Positions 45,961 to 58,400 of a stretch of 64,000 nt of DNA are shown here, piece after piece (within the stretch, counting starts at the first letter, position 1; every line of letters begins with the position of its first letter). This DNA is from Sipunculus nudus (lineage: Eukaryota > Annelida > Sipuncula > Golfingiida > Sipunculidae). Under the pieces are notes generated by a model. The model saw nothing but the letters and a program-made list of their open reading frames with translations, was not told the DNA's origin and made no database searches. Location: the NCBI GenBank assembly GCA_026874595.1, contig CM049321.1, positions 25,901,479 to 25,965,478 of the forward strand. The letters are read 5' to 3'. The position numbers were made by a program, and so were the translations under genes.

Positions 45961-48900
45961 ACAAGGCCTACAGGCCTCATGCGAACCTGTGCAATGGTTT
46001 ATACGCCAGGTATACTGCTTAAATGCTGGACCATTACTGTTCAAGTACATGTGTAACATGTATGTGAACAATGCAAGGGCTACACATTTTGAACAAGAAC
46101 CAATTACACAAACATCACTGCTGAAATACTTGTAGTGGTCCACACAACACAAAAATGATCGTAGGTTGCGTCACCAGTCTTGTATACAACAATGCTATCA
46201 GAGATGTATACATTTCAGGCTGATATATCAACTACTCCTGAGAAATAAGCAGAGACATTCACTGTGCAAAATTTTTGTAGGTGGTGCCACCAGTGTTCTA
46301 TACGGCAAAGCTATCTGATATGTATAAATATGCCCAATATCAGGCTGATATATCAAATCCCTCCGGAGAAATAAGCAGGGTCATACACTGTGCAAAAGTC
46401 ATTATAGTTGGCGACAACGGTCTTGTGAACGAGAAAGCCATCAAAGACGCATAGGCAGGTCAAAATATCAGGCCAATACATCAAACTTCTCTTGAGTTTG
46501 ATGCACTGGGCTGACCAAGCGTAGGTAAGAAGGGCAGTTGCCCCGAATGAACTGGGGCAAATTGCTGGCTCACACAACTGCACTGAGTGAACTCTTGACC
46601 AGTTGCATAATCTGTCACAGTTGGCAGTCTGCCAAAGCTATCAATAGATCCTGACTGACGATTGGCCTGTTGCCAAATCTGAAACAGTCGGCAGGCTGCC
46701 AAGCTATTTATAGATACAGACACAATCTTGGCCTACTGGTAAATCTGTTAACACATACTGAAAGACTTTGGCTACAATGCTTTTTTCAAGCTGACATATC
46801 CATAAGATTTATTTTCCCCAAATTTTTATAATAATAAAAGATGTAGTCCTTTCACTGTTAAAGGTCCAACAATTCTGCCAACTAACATTTAAGAAACTTG
46901 AACATAGACCTACTGTGCATCATTTTTGTGCAATGTTACAGAAGTTGAAACAACAGTTTGGTAGAAGAAGACCATTGCAGTCCTCAGTTGAAAATGAGCT
47001 TACTAATGAACACAAGACCAACTTCAGCATTATATGACTCGATCAAAATTCAACAAACCCAATGTATTCTTATACAATTGAAAAAAAACATACCCTAGGA
47101 TAATACTTGTGACAAATTTAACGATTCAGCTTGACAGTTTCATCATAAAACTTATTTTCTTTTTTTTATGACAGAGGCTAAAATAATGAGGTGTTTGTCT
47201 GAAAAAAAAACAGGTCCATTTAGGTGGCACCATAAAAACTGCAATTTCAAATATGACTCATGTGATCAACATTTGCACAAAACCATGTGATGCTAGCTCC
47301 TGTCGCTTATGAGATAGTTATGTCAGAATGCTTACTTGGGAGATCACTATGTTCAAATTCCTGTAACTCAGCAAAAATTCATCAAACCCAAACCGTTTGA
47401 ACAAACTTGAGAGAGCTTATTAAGACGATTTTGAAAGTTTTTTAACTTTTCCCCTATAAAACCTAAGTGAATTCAGATAGCAAAAAAATAAGCAAAATTC
47501 AATAGAGTTTTTTTTAGGTGACTGATATTTTGCACAAAATTTGGTGATACAAGCTCCAGTCTGTTATACCTTTCATCTTAAACTTATATTAACCTTTCCT
47601 TCACTTTAATATAGAATGCACTTTGTGGCTATATTTTAAGTCCACTCTCTTCATATCAACAGGGATTTGGTTCATAAACACAATCTATCTTCCTCAGTTA
47701 ATACACAGATGATGTATAAGTCGTCCTGGACTTGGAGCAGCCAGTTACAGCCCCAGCCTAGCTTGGAGAAACTCAACTGAAATAATGACCCCTGAGAATA
47801 TCCAGGGCTGAAGGCACTATGGAACCGTCGACAGCCTAGATGGAGCATGGAGCTGACCTTTTGACCTCTGGCAATCTGAGTGTGCACTGATTGAACTCTT
47901 GACCTACTAACAAATCTGATGCACTGGGCAGTCTGCCACAGCTATAAATATAATGCAGCTACAGCGCTGGGGGAAATTTTGACCTGTACCTAGCTTCCCT
48001 GGGTGAACCTTTGACCTGTTGCCTAATCTGATACAGTAGGCAGTGTGTCAAAGCTATAAATAGATCCAGGCTGACCTTTGGCCTGTTGCCAAATCTAAAA
48101 TAGTTGGCAGTCTGCCAAGTTATTAATAGATACAGACACAATCTTGGCCTGTTGGTTAATCTGTTTACACATACAGGACGACTTTAGGTAATATGCTTTT
48201 TTTTCAAGCTGATGTATTCATAAGATTTCTTTAAAAAATGTTAAGATTAATAGAAGATGAAGTACTTTCATATTTAAAGGCCTAATTGTTGTGCCAAAAC
48301 CATTTAAGTAAACTTGAACAAAGGCCACTTAAGAATCATTTTTGTGCAATGCTATATTAATTGAATCAACAGTTTTGTTATGTTAGTCAAAATTAATCAA
48401 ATCCAAACCATTTGAACAAATTTAAGAGAGCTTGTATTTTGGATCATTTCTGTTAAATATTGAAACATTTGGCTGAATGATTTCAGAGTAGAAGCTTTGC
48501 AAAGGTTTGTAAATTAATATAATTTAATGCAGATGGCGCCACAAAGGTCCTCAATCTCACAACATTCGATATGTGACAGATTTTTGCATAAAATTTGGGA
48601 ATGCTAGCCCCTGCTGTTCCTGAGAGATATTGGGGTAATGTTCTGATGACAAAATTTCCCCTGTACAGAAAAGTTCGATGCAGGTGGCGCCGCCAATACC
48701 TAAATATCAAATATGACTCATGTGACCAACATTTGCATAAATTGTGGAGATAATTCCTCCAGCCGTTTCTGATAGTGTAATTTTAGTATCCTTTTTTGGG
48801 CCAAATTACTAAGTAAAGCTCCCTGTAACCATTAAAAAAAACCTGAGAAAGATTGTTTTAGAGATTATTTCTGTGAAATACTGAATGATTTGGCTAGACA

Positions 48901-49100
48901 GTTTTGCAGAAGAAGATATTTCAAAGCTTTTTTAGCCTTTTCCCTATAAAATTTAATTAAATGTAGATAGCCAAAATAATAAGCAAAAACAGACAGAGTT
49001 TTTTAAATGACTGATTGTTTGCATAAAATTTGGTAATGCTAGCTTGAACGGTTTTTGAGATAGCATGCGTAAACTTACGGGCGACGGCGATCGGACAACG
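45961..49100. repeat. long composite repeat, copy B
   Basis: Starts ACAAGGCCTACAGGCCTCATG and follows the same order of motifs as copy A in CCDC14 intron 1, including GTGGTGCCACCAG subunits, 'TTGGCAGTCTGCCAAGC', GACTTTGGCTACAATGC and GATGGCGCCAC / GGTGGCGCCGCC near 48.5-48.7 kb. It contains internal duplications of the 'CTGACCTTTGGCCTGTTGCCAAATCT' portion. Confidence 0.75.
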
Positions 49101-49619
49101 GACGACGCTCTGCCATCACTTAAGCTCACAGGCAACCATTTTGAAATGCAAAAATAGCACCATATGTATCAAACTTATGAATGCTAAAATCTAAATTAAG
49201 AAACTATTGCGACTAACAAAGTCCAATGTAATTTTTATTTTCAAAATCATCTCATTCAATTTAGTATTCATTTCCCATCGAAACATCATTTTCAAAATAA
49301 TCCCATTCAAATAAGTACTTATTTAATCCCCCTAGGTATCAGAGATTCTTGCATATGATCAGGAGTATGCATATGATCTTAATTACTTACATATCTATGG
49401 AGGATGTAAAATAACACCATGGACTGGAGCGCGAGTAGTTCAGTCATATGCTCAATATGTATGCAAATTTGATAAAGAAAGCAGTAGTGATTTGAGAGAT
49501 ATTTGATAAAACAAGAGAAGTGACAGACACACGGAAAGACGGACAGACTCGGACCATGTTAGTAGTCCTTTCTTCTGCGGTGGGAACTTAAAAAACTAGA
49601 CGACCATAGGTCGAACGCT

Positions 49620-51060
49620 TGCCGGAAATCGAAAGTGAAACACAGACGGACAGACACAACATATTGTCGGTTTTCTATTAATAGAATGACTCTCAGGGAC
49701 ATTTCTGAGAATATGTGGCCCGTAGAATGTCATATGATACAAAAGAACAGGCAAGCAGACAACGCTGACAACAAAAGACGAACAGACAGACATACTGACT
49801 TTGTGAGACAAGATTGACACCAGATGACATAACCTGGTGATTGAGAAGATTCAAAGGAAGAAAATGAGTTATAATTTATGTAATTTAGATTTATAGTTTT
49901 GGAGGTATGGCGAATTAATGATATACTTGGGAGGCTCGACTGTAGCGCCCTCTAGCAGACATATTCCGAAGACGACAAATGCGTTTCGTATTATTAGTGT
50001 ATGACATGAGATGTCCCAGTTTCAAAAGGATTCCGTCAAAGCTGTGGCCTGTAGAATGCTATATGTAAGGCGTAACACCAGCAAGCAGGCGACTTTGAGG
50101 ATAACGGACAAACAGATGGACACACTGACAAAGTGACAGAAGATTGAAACCATATGCCTTAATCAGGTTATGGAGAAGACTTAAAGGAAGAAAATAAGCT
50201 ATAGCTTATGTAACTGAGGCTTTGGGTGTAGAGATATGGCCAATACAATGGTATGTGTGTGAGGGTCGTGTGCAGCGCCCACTAGTGGCCATATCAGGAA
50301 AATGAAAAATTTATTTTAAGAAATTAGTGTAAGACATAAGATGTAATAGTTTCAAAAGGATTCCGTCAAAACTGTGTCCTATAGAATGCTATATGTGAGA
50401 CGCAAGAACCAACAAGCAGGCGAATTTGAGGACAACTGACAAACAGACGAAAACACTGACAAAGTGATTCAAGATTGAGTCCAGATGACTACTCCAGGTT
50501 ATGGAGAAGACCCAAAGGAAGAAAAAAGCTACAGTTTATGTTACTGAGGTTTATAATTTTGGAGATATTGCCAAAGCATAATATGTTGGGAGAGGTTCGA
50601 GTTCAGCGCCCCCTAGCGGCCATATCCGGAAAATGAAAAATTGGTTTCGAGATATTAGTGTAAGACTTAAGATGTTATAGTTTCAAAAGGATTCTTTCAA
50701 AACTGTGGCCTGTAGAATACTATATGTGAGACGCAAGAGCAAGCAGGCGAATTTGAGGACAACTGACAAACAGACAGACACACTGACAAAGTGTCACAAA
50801 AGTGTGACCAGATGACTACACTAGGTTATGGAGAAGACCCAGAGGAAGAAAATAAGCTATAGTTTATGTAATTGAGGCTTATAATTTTGGAGATATGGCC
50901 AAAATATGATATGTTTGGGAGGTTCGCATCCAGCGCCCCCTAGCGCTCCTATTCAAAAAATGAAAAAACAATTTCGAGATACTAATGTAGGACTTATAAT
51001 ATGTCAGTTTCAAAAAGATTCCTGCAATAATGTGGCCTTTGGCGCCAGATGAATGAAATA
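49620..51060. repeat. ~330-bp tandem array, about four copies
   Basis: GCGCCCYCTAG motifs at about 49,944, 50,274, 50,605 and 50,933 mark a ~330-bp period. Each unit also has GTTTCAAAAGGATTCCGTCAAA, GTGGCCTGTAGAATGCTATATG, CAAACAGA..GACACACTGACAAAGTG and GGTTATGGAGAAGAC. The copies are diverged and show no conserved frame. Confidence 0.85.
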
Positions 51061-51294
51061 TCGAAATATCTCTATTCACGAGATATTTTACGAGATACTG
51101 CAAGACTTGTAATAAAATCTTGTAGTACTAGTTGAATGCTACTTGATGCAAAAAACTAGATCACTCTAGCTTTAAAACTGACAAAGTTAGAAAAATAAGA
51201 CCCCTTATTTTCGAATATCATGATTTTCCCCCAAAATTTGTAACCATGGTTACGGCAAATTTGAGTCAGCTACACACCAGATGACAGGCCTTGG

Positions 51295-51870
51295 AATGAC
51301 GATTAAAATGAGCTATCGTTGAAGTAGATACGACTAATAGTCACAAAGATATGAAGAAAAAACCGTTTTAAGAAGTTTTGATGACCTTGACCTTGACCTT
51401 TGTTCTATTTTGACCAAAAACAATAGGGCACCTAGAAATTTAATTCTCCATCATCTCTGAAAGTTTCAAGGTGATTGCTGCAAAATTGTGGCCTGTACTG
51501 TACTAAATGTCAGACAGAACATCAAGGCCGTTGTCAAAATTGACAACAACAGAGGAACAGACAGACATACTGACAAGGTGACACAAAGTCAACAAAAGTT
51601 GATCATACCATGATATGGGGAAAGGAAAGACGAACAAAATGATCTTAGAATGAGGTTGATACGACCATTTTTGACCAAGTTATGAGGAAAATAAAATTTC
51701 GAGGTTTTTCGATGACCTTGACCTTAACTGTTGACCTATATTAACCAAAAACAATAGGGCACCTAGAAATTTTGTTTTCCATTATCCCTGTAAGTTTCAA
51801 GGTGATTATGGCAAAATTGTGGCCAGGAGAGTGATGACAAACAAATAGACAGACAGACAGACAGACAAAC
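51295..51870. repeat. ~330-bp direct repeat pair with (GACA)n
   Basis: GATGACCTTGACCTT, ACCAAAAACAATAGGGCACCTAGAAATTT and GTTTCAAGGTGATT occur twice (about 51,381-51,480 and 51,711-51,810). A CAGACAGACAGACAGACA run follows at about 51,849. Confidence 0.85.
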
Positions 51871-52031
51871 AGACATACGCAACTGACCAATATGCTTGCC
51901 GAAATCTTTGATTCCGGCAAGCAACAAATGGAACAGCAGTACACAGAGAAAAATTATTGTGAAACTGCCATTTTCTAATCGGTTTATTCCTCCCGGTGCT
52001 TTGGTTTTGGGGAATATTGGCCAATATAATA

Positions 52032-52502
52032 CTATATTTTGGACATCTGGAAGGACGAAAAGAACCGGTTTAAGACGTTTGAAGATGAGCCCATTGAGCT
52101 GACTCTGGTGTTCTGACGATCTTGGAATATGTTATGCCTCTTGGCGTCGCTCGCAAACCACCAAATGCTTGCAGTGGAATTCTGCAGGAATTCGCACATT
52201 TCGCGATAACGTAGTACAACCTCAGAGATTTCGTTGGACAGACACGAGTTAATTACTAGTCCGATTTGCAATGAAAACCAGGGAAGGCGATTAAACAGTT
52301 TGCGGCAGGATTTCGACAGGTAGCTGCTACAACAGGCGACATTATTAAGATTTAAGACGAGACCCTGTCGGTGCTGGTGCAGCGCCGCACAAGTGGCAGC
52401 AGGCCTGCAACAAATTCTGATTTCGGTAGTATATATTACCTTTTTTAGGGAAAAAGAGCGTTCTGAAACTGGATACATCATTAATATTCTGTAAAACGCC
52501 AA
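52032..52502 (-). other. unassigned 156-codon ORF
   Basis: An uninterrupted minus-strand frame in locally GC-balanced sequence, rich in Cys/Ser/Arg with no motif I recognise. It has no clear start context and no partner exon. It may be part of an old retroelement or chance; coding status is unsupported. Confidence 0.15.
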
Positions 52503-52509
52503 ACCGCCT

Positions 52510-54560
52510 ATGCTACCCTATCCCATTGTAGGGGAAAACATCCAAGCTTATTATGAGGAAAAATAATCACAAGTCAAAAGATTTGCAAGGAGAAACTTTC
52601 TGTGAGTACAAAACAGTAAGACCTATCGACATGGACAGGCCAGACCTAAGTTACGTGTCTGAGGGTACTACAAAGGGATATACCACCTGCTGAAAAACGA
52701 CCGTCACACATTGTCTCATATTTTGAAGAAGCCTAGAGGTGGCTTCTATTGTTTTAAGTGGTGCGTACGACTCTATCTAGCCCGTCCCTGACAATCCTAA
52801 CCCATCACCAAACTCCAGGATCAGCGTCACTTTGGCTATTTCAACGACATTAAAGAGCAGTATCTACGAACCGTATATAAAAGTTTACAATAAAGTGATC
52901 AGTGGGAATTTTGTCGAGTTACACAAATGCCATAATTTATGTTTGTTTAGTAGGTTTCATAGGTATAATAGTGTTGTAGTTACGGAGATGTAATTATATG
53001 GGGTGTAGTATATATTGTACATACATATTGCTCATATGAATGCTGATTGGATCAAATAGCAGTATTTAATCTTGTTCAGTATTATTCACCAGAGTGTTAT
53101 CTGTCAATTGATACATTGCCAGTTTGCTCATCTAGTTATACATTTAGAGCTAGACGTGTCTGAAAAAAAACCAGGACATCTGTTTCAGGGCTATAATCTT
53201 TGATAGGTAGGAAGCTGTTTATCCGTAACAAAAGTCAAGAAAAGTATAGAATAATTACTGTTTTGTTAGAGTTAATCAGAAGTTACCGTTATACACTGGT
53301 TAGACGACGTGTAGTTTATATACGACTGCGATGCATGAGTGAGAACGTAGTGTTGACATAAGTTTATTGGAGACGTACGTGCATGTCGGCCAGTGAGGGT
53401 CATTGAATTTAATCAAAGTGGAATAAATGGTAGCCGTGACAAGGCACAGAGAAAATTATTTTCAGCTGAGAGTTTAACGGAGGATTGGTTTTAGAAGATA
53501 GAAGAGAGCATTAATTTAGTGTCAGCGGCGTTCAGAAGCTTTGTAAGTTGGTTATGGCCACTAAGGGACGATATGTTAGCCGAGATAAAGGCTGAAGATT
53601 TGCGAATGGGGAATCGTTAATCGGCAATAACCTTAGTGTTAGGGACTTCGTGCCAAGCTACAGTGTCAGTTAAACGGTTGTTGCAGTTAAATAATTTTTG
53701 TTGCTGGAACCTTTTAGATATCTGCTTGATTTGAAGTGGTGTGAGAGAAACCGGATATATTTTTAGGTTGAGAGCTATGTCACATCGAGAGCAATGTGAC
53801 ACGGAGAGTTTTCTACAGAATCTGCGCGCATTGTTCTAACGCCTTCAAGAAACATTTCTACATTGCAAGAAATGAGTCTTTGCGTCGAAGATGAAGGGTG
53901 AACTTTAAACATAGTTTTCAAGTCATGGCATCGTAGAAGAAGAAAAGGTGGACGCATCTAAAAAATGTACTTTCACCCAGCAATACATCTATCTTGTTGC
54001 AATTCCTGCGTTCTGAGCATTCTCAGGAAAAAATTATTCCAAACAGATCCACTGAACCAGAGTCACTCGACTCTGTTGGAAGAATATACCGCAATTGTGG
54101 TACACCGAGCCGCTGCATTCCAGCATCTGGATAATGTGCTGTCGATTGATACTTTACTAGCCCATTTCCATCTGCCCCTTGAATATTGGTGTTTCCTGTG
54201 ATGCTGTAGGCTCTTGTCTTGGGCAGTGCTCATCATTCTCGAGACGAAGCGAGCTGTCTATTATATTCAATAGTTTCAGATTTAGGAGAAGCATCAATCG
54301 TGAATAGATCCAAAGAAAAGGTTTCGCGTTTGCGGTTTCTCGATAGGCCTTCATTTTTAAGTCAATATGAATACACTTTATGGAATCACTGAGTAATACA
54401 CTTTATGGAATCACTCTCTCAGTAAAATACTTGTAGGGGTCACATTCGACGGCGAGGAAGCCGAAATTGATTGAAGCAAGGTTTACGTTTATAATACAGT
54501 GAGTCAGCATTACGTTTCTGATCAGCACTAGAAACGACACCGTGGCTACTAAAACAGATT
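52510..54560. other. intergenic upstream of the CARD gene
   Basis: GC-balanced sequence with several 60-78 codon ORFs on both strands but no recognisable domain. It may contain the promoter of the CARD-domain gene. Confidence 0.4.
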
Positions 54561-54581
54561 AAATGTAAAGCTTCGGGTCGA

Positions 54582-54723
54582 ATGCAGATTGAACATGTCA
54601 TTCAGTTCATGGGAGGTGAAAGACACAAACTAAGACACGAGACAGACGCTCCGGAAAGAAGTAGACAAGTCCCAGAGCGAAGACTCAGCATGCTAGGTTT
54701 CAAAAAGCTTTTATTCAAACAAG
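54582..54723 (+). other. candidate upstream exon of the CARD gene
   Basis: A 47-codon frame from ATG 54582 ends at a strong donor CAAG|GTAAGG. Joining it to the CARD exon acceptor (55,310-55,311) in the ATG frame runs into a stop after 22 codons, so it does not extend the CARD protein. It could be a 5' UTR exon with an upstream ORF, or not an exon. Confidence 0.25.
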
Positions 54724-55315
54724 GTAAGGCCCCCCTATGTGCCCTCAGACACAAGTGGAATGAGTAGCTTTGGTGTGTGCACTGCAGTGATTGTTGTGAT
54801 CAAGCAAAGACAACGTTCACACCGGTCCGCAGAGACAATCAGTGTCGTCATACCTATCGTTCCAGATGAAGCGTTGTTCACATATCCAGCTTCTTAGTTT
54901 TAATCAAATATTATAGTATGAAAAGTTTCTGCACTTCGTCTCCGCAGCGATACAGCAATACTTCTCTTCAGATATATTATTACGTAAGCACGAACAAAAT
55001 GTTCACACCCATTGAGATAAATCCTGTTGATGGAATTGCCCTTCCTAAAAAAATTAAATAAAAAAGCCAATATCCCTGCATTAAATATACACTGAATACG
55101 GATCATCTCAATATATAGATTGCTTACGCGTGCGTCGTCTTGAAAGCCTCCTTTAATCCATTAAATCCTGTCATAAGTGCTAGAAAAGTTTCGTCTCATA
55201 AATTTTTGATTTGGTGCATGGTCTGACATAAACATTAAATCTAAAGTTAAAGAAACTGATAAAGAAACTACAGTTTGAAAATTATTTCATGTAATTTATT
55301 CTCTTTTATAGGAAC

Positions 55316-55453
55316 ATGCACGGAAGGAGCCATAGAGCTGTTATTACCAAGAATCGGTTATATCTGGTGGAACATTTAGATGTAAAAAATGGCCTTCTTG
55401 ACTGCATGGTTCAAGAAGGGGTTATCAGTGAGATGGACCTCACTTTTATTACG
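55316..55453 (+). CDS. CARD exon 1 (helices 1-3)
   Basis: The exon itself starts at the acceptor TTTTATAG (55312); coding from ATG 55316. It reads HRAVITKNRLYLVEHLDV, then GLLDCMVQEGVIS and EMDLTFIT, the classic CARD pattern (basic 'kNR..Lve.L', 'LLd.l...gviS', 'e.dl..I'). The donor ACG|GTACCA is weak but in phase with the next exon. Confidence 0.85.
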
Positions 55454-58400
55454 GTACCAAACTGTACTCACCTTGGTTGCTCTTATTCTATCTCATGTTG
55501 AAAAGTTAAATTATTCTTCAAGGACCTTGACACAGCATTATCTATGTAATCTTTATTACTGAACTGAAAATCCAGATAGAATGATTCTATTTTACATAAA
55601 ACAGTAATTATCCTGATTTGCAAGGTACAGCTATTGGAAGGTATGAGATAATACATAATAGCAGGTTAACCTAACTTGAAATAGCTAAAGAAAATATGTA
55701 CTTGCATATACTTACAATTAAAATCAACATTTTTACCTTTGATTACGTCTAGGACCGAAGCCAAACAAATCAAGGACAAGCCAGTTTTCTACTCACAATT
55801 CTACGAAGGAAATCAAGGAAAAGTTTTGAACAATTTATTACTTGTTTGGAGGAGACCAACCAAAGTGAAATATCTACATTTTTGTCAGATAGCATGTCAA
55901 AACAACGTCAGTGACACTATATTATTTTTCGTACTTTTTTAAGTATTTCGATTAATGATTAATATATAACGAGCGAAGTACTCCCTTCAAAGGTAATATT
56001 CAGTGGCACAATAAAGGGAATAACCATCATCACGTATGCTTAAAAAGTCCTTACATACAGTTTTTTAATATTGCCTATTAAAACATACTGGAATTTAACC
56101 CTGTGACATTTTTTTAGTGTCGGGTCACCTGGCACAATGTAGGTCTTCATCGATTTAGTTTTTGTGTTATGCATTTCTGTATTTTCAGATACAGAAAAAG
56201 GGTGGAACGCAGCAACTGTTATTTTTGTGAGAGCTTCTGAGAATCCTTATAAGCAAGAGCAAGATTCCGTTTTGAAATGCATGCTTCAGAATCTTAGTGT
56301 TGTCCAACAGCTGGATGAGAAAATCACCATTGAGGAAACAAACAAAATGCCTCCCACGCCTGTCTCAAAGAATACCCATATTGTCCGAATACTCCCGGAT
56401 CCAGAATTACAGGAACTGGTGCCTACTGGGAAGTACGTGTCCAATGTAATAGTGTCATCTGTTGAAGAGTATGGAGGCACAGAAAAAGCAAAGGCTGGTG
56501 GAGAAAGGTACCTTGCACTAAATAAGTGCCGGCGTAATTTCTTTGTAGGGAGCAATTTATCCGAGTCCTGGAAATATTATCTAAGGTCCAATGACAGTCG
56601 CGCTGTGTATATACCTGCTCCTGTTCAAAGAGACGTTGGAATGCATCCTAAACCTGGATTTGACAAAGATCACGTATTTTTGGTGGTGGACCTGGATGTA
56701 AATATTTCATCAGCAAAGAAAACTGTTAATATGTTAATAAATGTACTTCATCAAGACTTTGGGTCTAGATCAGTAAAACTTTCTTTTATGATCCCACCAA
56801 GCTATGGTCCTCAAGAGGAAATTGACCAAATTTTGAAGAAGAAATGGGAAGACAAGATCATTGAACACCAGTACGAGTTTGTGAATGTAATCAACCACCG
56901 TGACGCTCATTCCTTGAGAGAAAACACAATCTGGTTGTTTATTCATCCCGCAAGACACCTTACCTGGATTCGAATGTTGCCCATTGCAAATGGAATACCG
57001 CATATTGCTGCTCGAGGAACAGAACTATTTGAAATATACAGAACATTACCCAAGTACCTGACGGGCTCATTTACACTAGGTGATTTGAATCCTACATCAT
57101 TACATCTGAAGATCAGGGCACTCCTAGAAAGTAAAGGCGACGAAACATTCATTAAAGCCAGAAGATTGACTCAAGCATTCTACAGAATGCCCTTGGTGCG
57201 GAGTTCACATGCAGAGTTTCTGCGCTCATGTCTCGGTACGTCACACACACACACACACATATATGTGGTGAGAGCATGGTCTGTTTTAAATATGGTAGGG
57301 TGAGGAGTAACTGAAAGGGGGCGACTAAAAAGAAATGTTGTATTAATGTTTTTAGGTACCTATGTTATCTTTCCGCTGGGCCAGGGCAGCAAAATTGTGG
57401 CGGTGTCGCTTTCTTATTATAAGTGTTAACAATTATTTTATCAAATTATCAGAAAGGTTAATATTGTTTTATCTAGATTATGAACTCAAACTGTTACAAA
57501 GTAAAATAAATACATTTCAAATACTAGATTTAGATTAAACAATACTCTATCCGTATTGTTCACCAAAGCACGAATATTTCTCCGTACATCTGTTTTGCTC
57601 ATATCCAGTCTTTACATGAAATTAATTTACATGAATTTCTGTTCAAACAGGTCGGAAAACCGACCTGTAAAGCTGAGATTCTTTATAAACGTTTAGAAAT
57701 ACTATGTACCGTTCGTAGTGTATTATACAGTACATCATATAAGTGATATTCATTCATAAAAATACATGTTTACATACTTCGTTCCACTTAGGAGAATACA
57801 TGACACAGTTTAAGATTCATCTAAAGACAAAACACAAAATTCGCGAAGAAGCAAAGATTGTTAAGACTCTGAATGAAATAATCGGCCAACTGCACAAGGA
57901 ATGTGTGAGGCCTGACGTGTTTGAACAAAGCTGCTCACCGGTCACCAGAAGAGTAAGACGACTATTGAGAACGTTCAGACTGGTCACATGCTGCGTACAG
58001 GGGAGCTTCACCCTGCACTCCTACATATCAAGCAGTGTGGCGCTGGACCACATTCGAGAAAGCATCAGCGATGGAAGATTGCTCCGTCACACAAGGAATG
58101 TGTTTCATCTGCTGTATCGCGACTGTCTTTGCAAGGAGCCTACGATTGTGAAGCTCAGCATAACAATGGTCCCTTCCACCATTGCAAAGGAATCTGGATA
58201 CGGTAACAAGATCTCACATTAATAAACAAAATGGTGATTTGATCACCAACGTTTCATATGTGCAACATGTGTTTTGCAATATGCGCCCTTCGATATTTTT
58301 CTTGTTATGAGTTTTTTATTATATTCTGGTTTGCTTTCTCAGTATATGATATACTTTGTGGTATTTAATGAAGCAAAATTTCATGTTCCTTTACTTGAAA

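Noticed and set aside
52032-52502. Longest unexplained minus-strand ORF (156 codons) as a real gene
   Set aside because: No recognisable domain, no start context, no partner exons; kept only as a low-confidence unassigned ORF.
54582-54767. ATG-initiated ORF as the N-terminus of the CARD protein
   Set aside because: Its donor phase (1) does not match the CARD frame; splicing would meet a stop after 22 codons.
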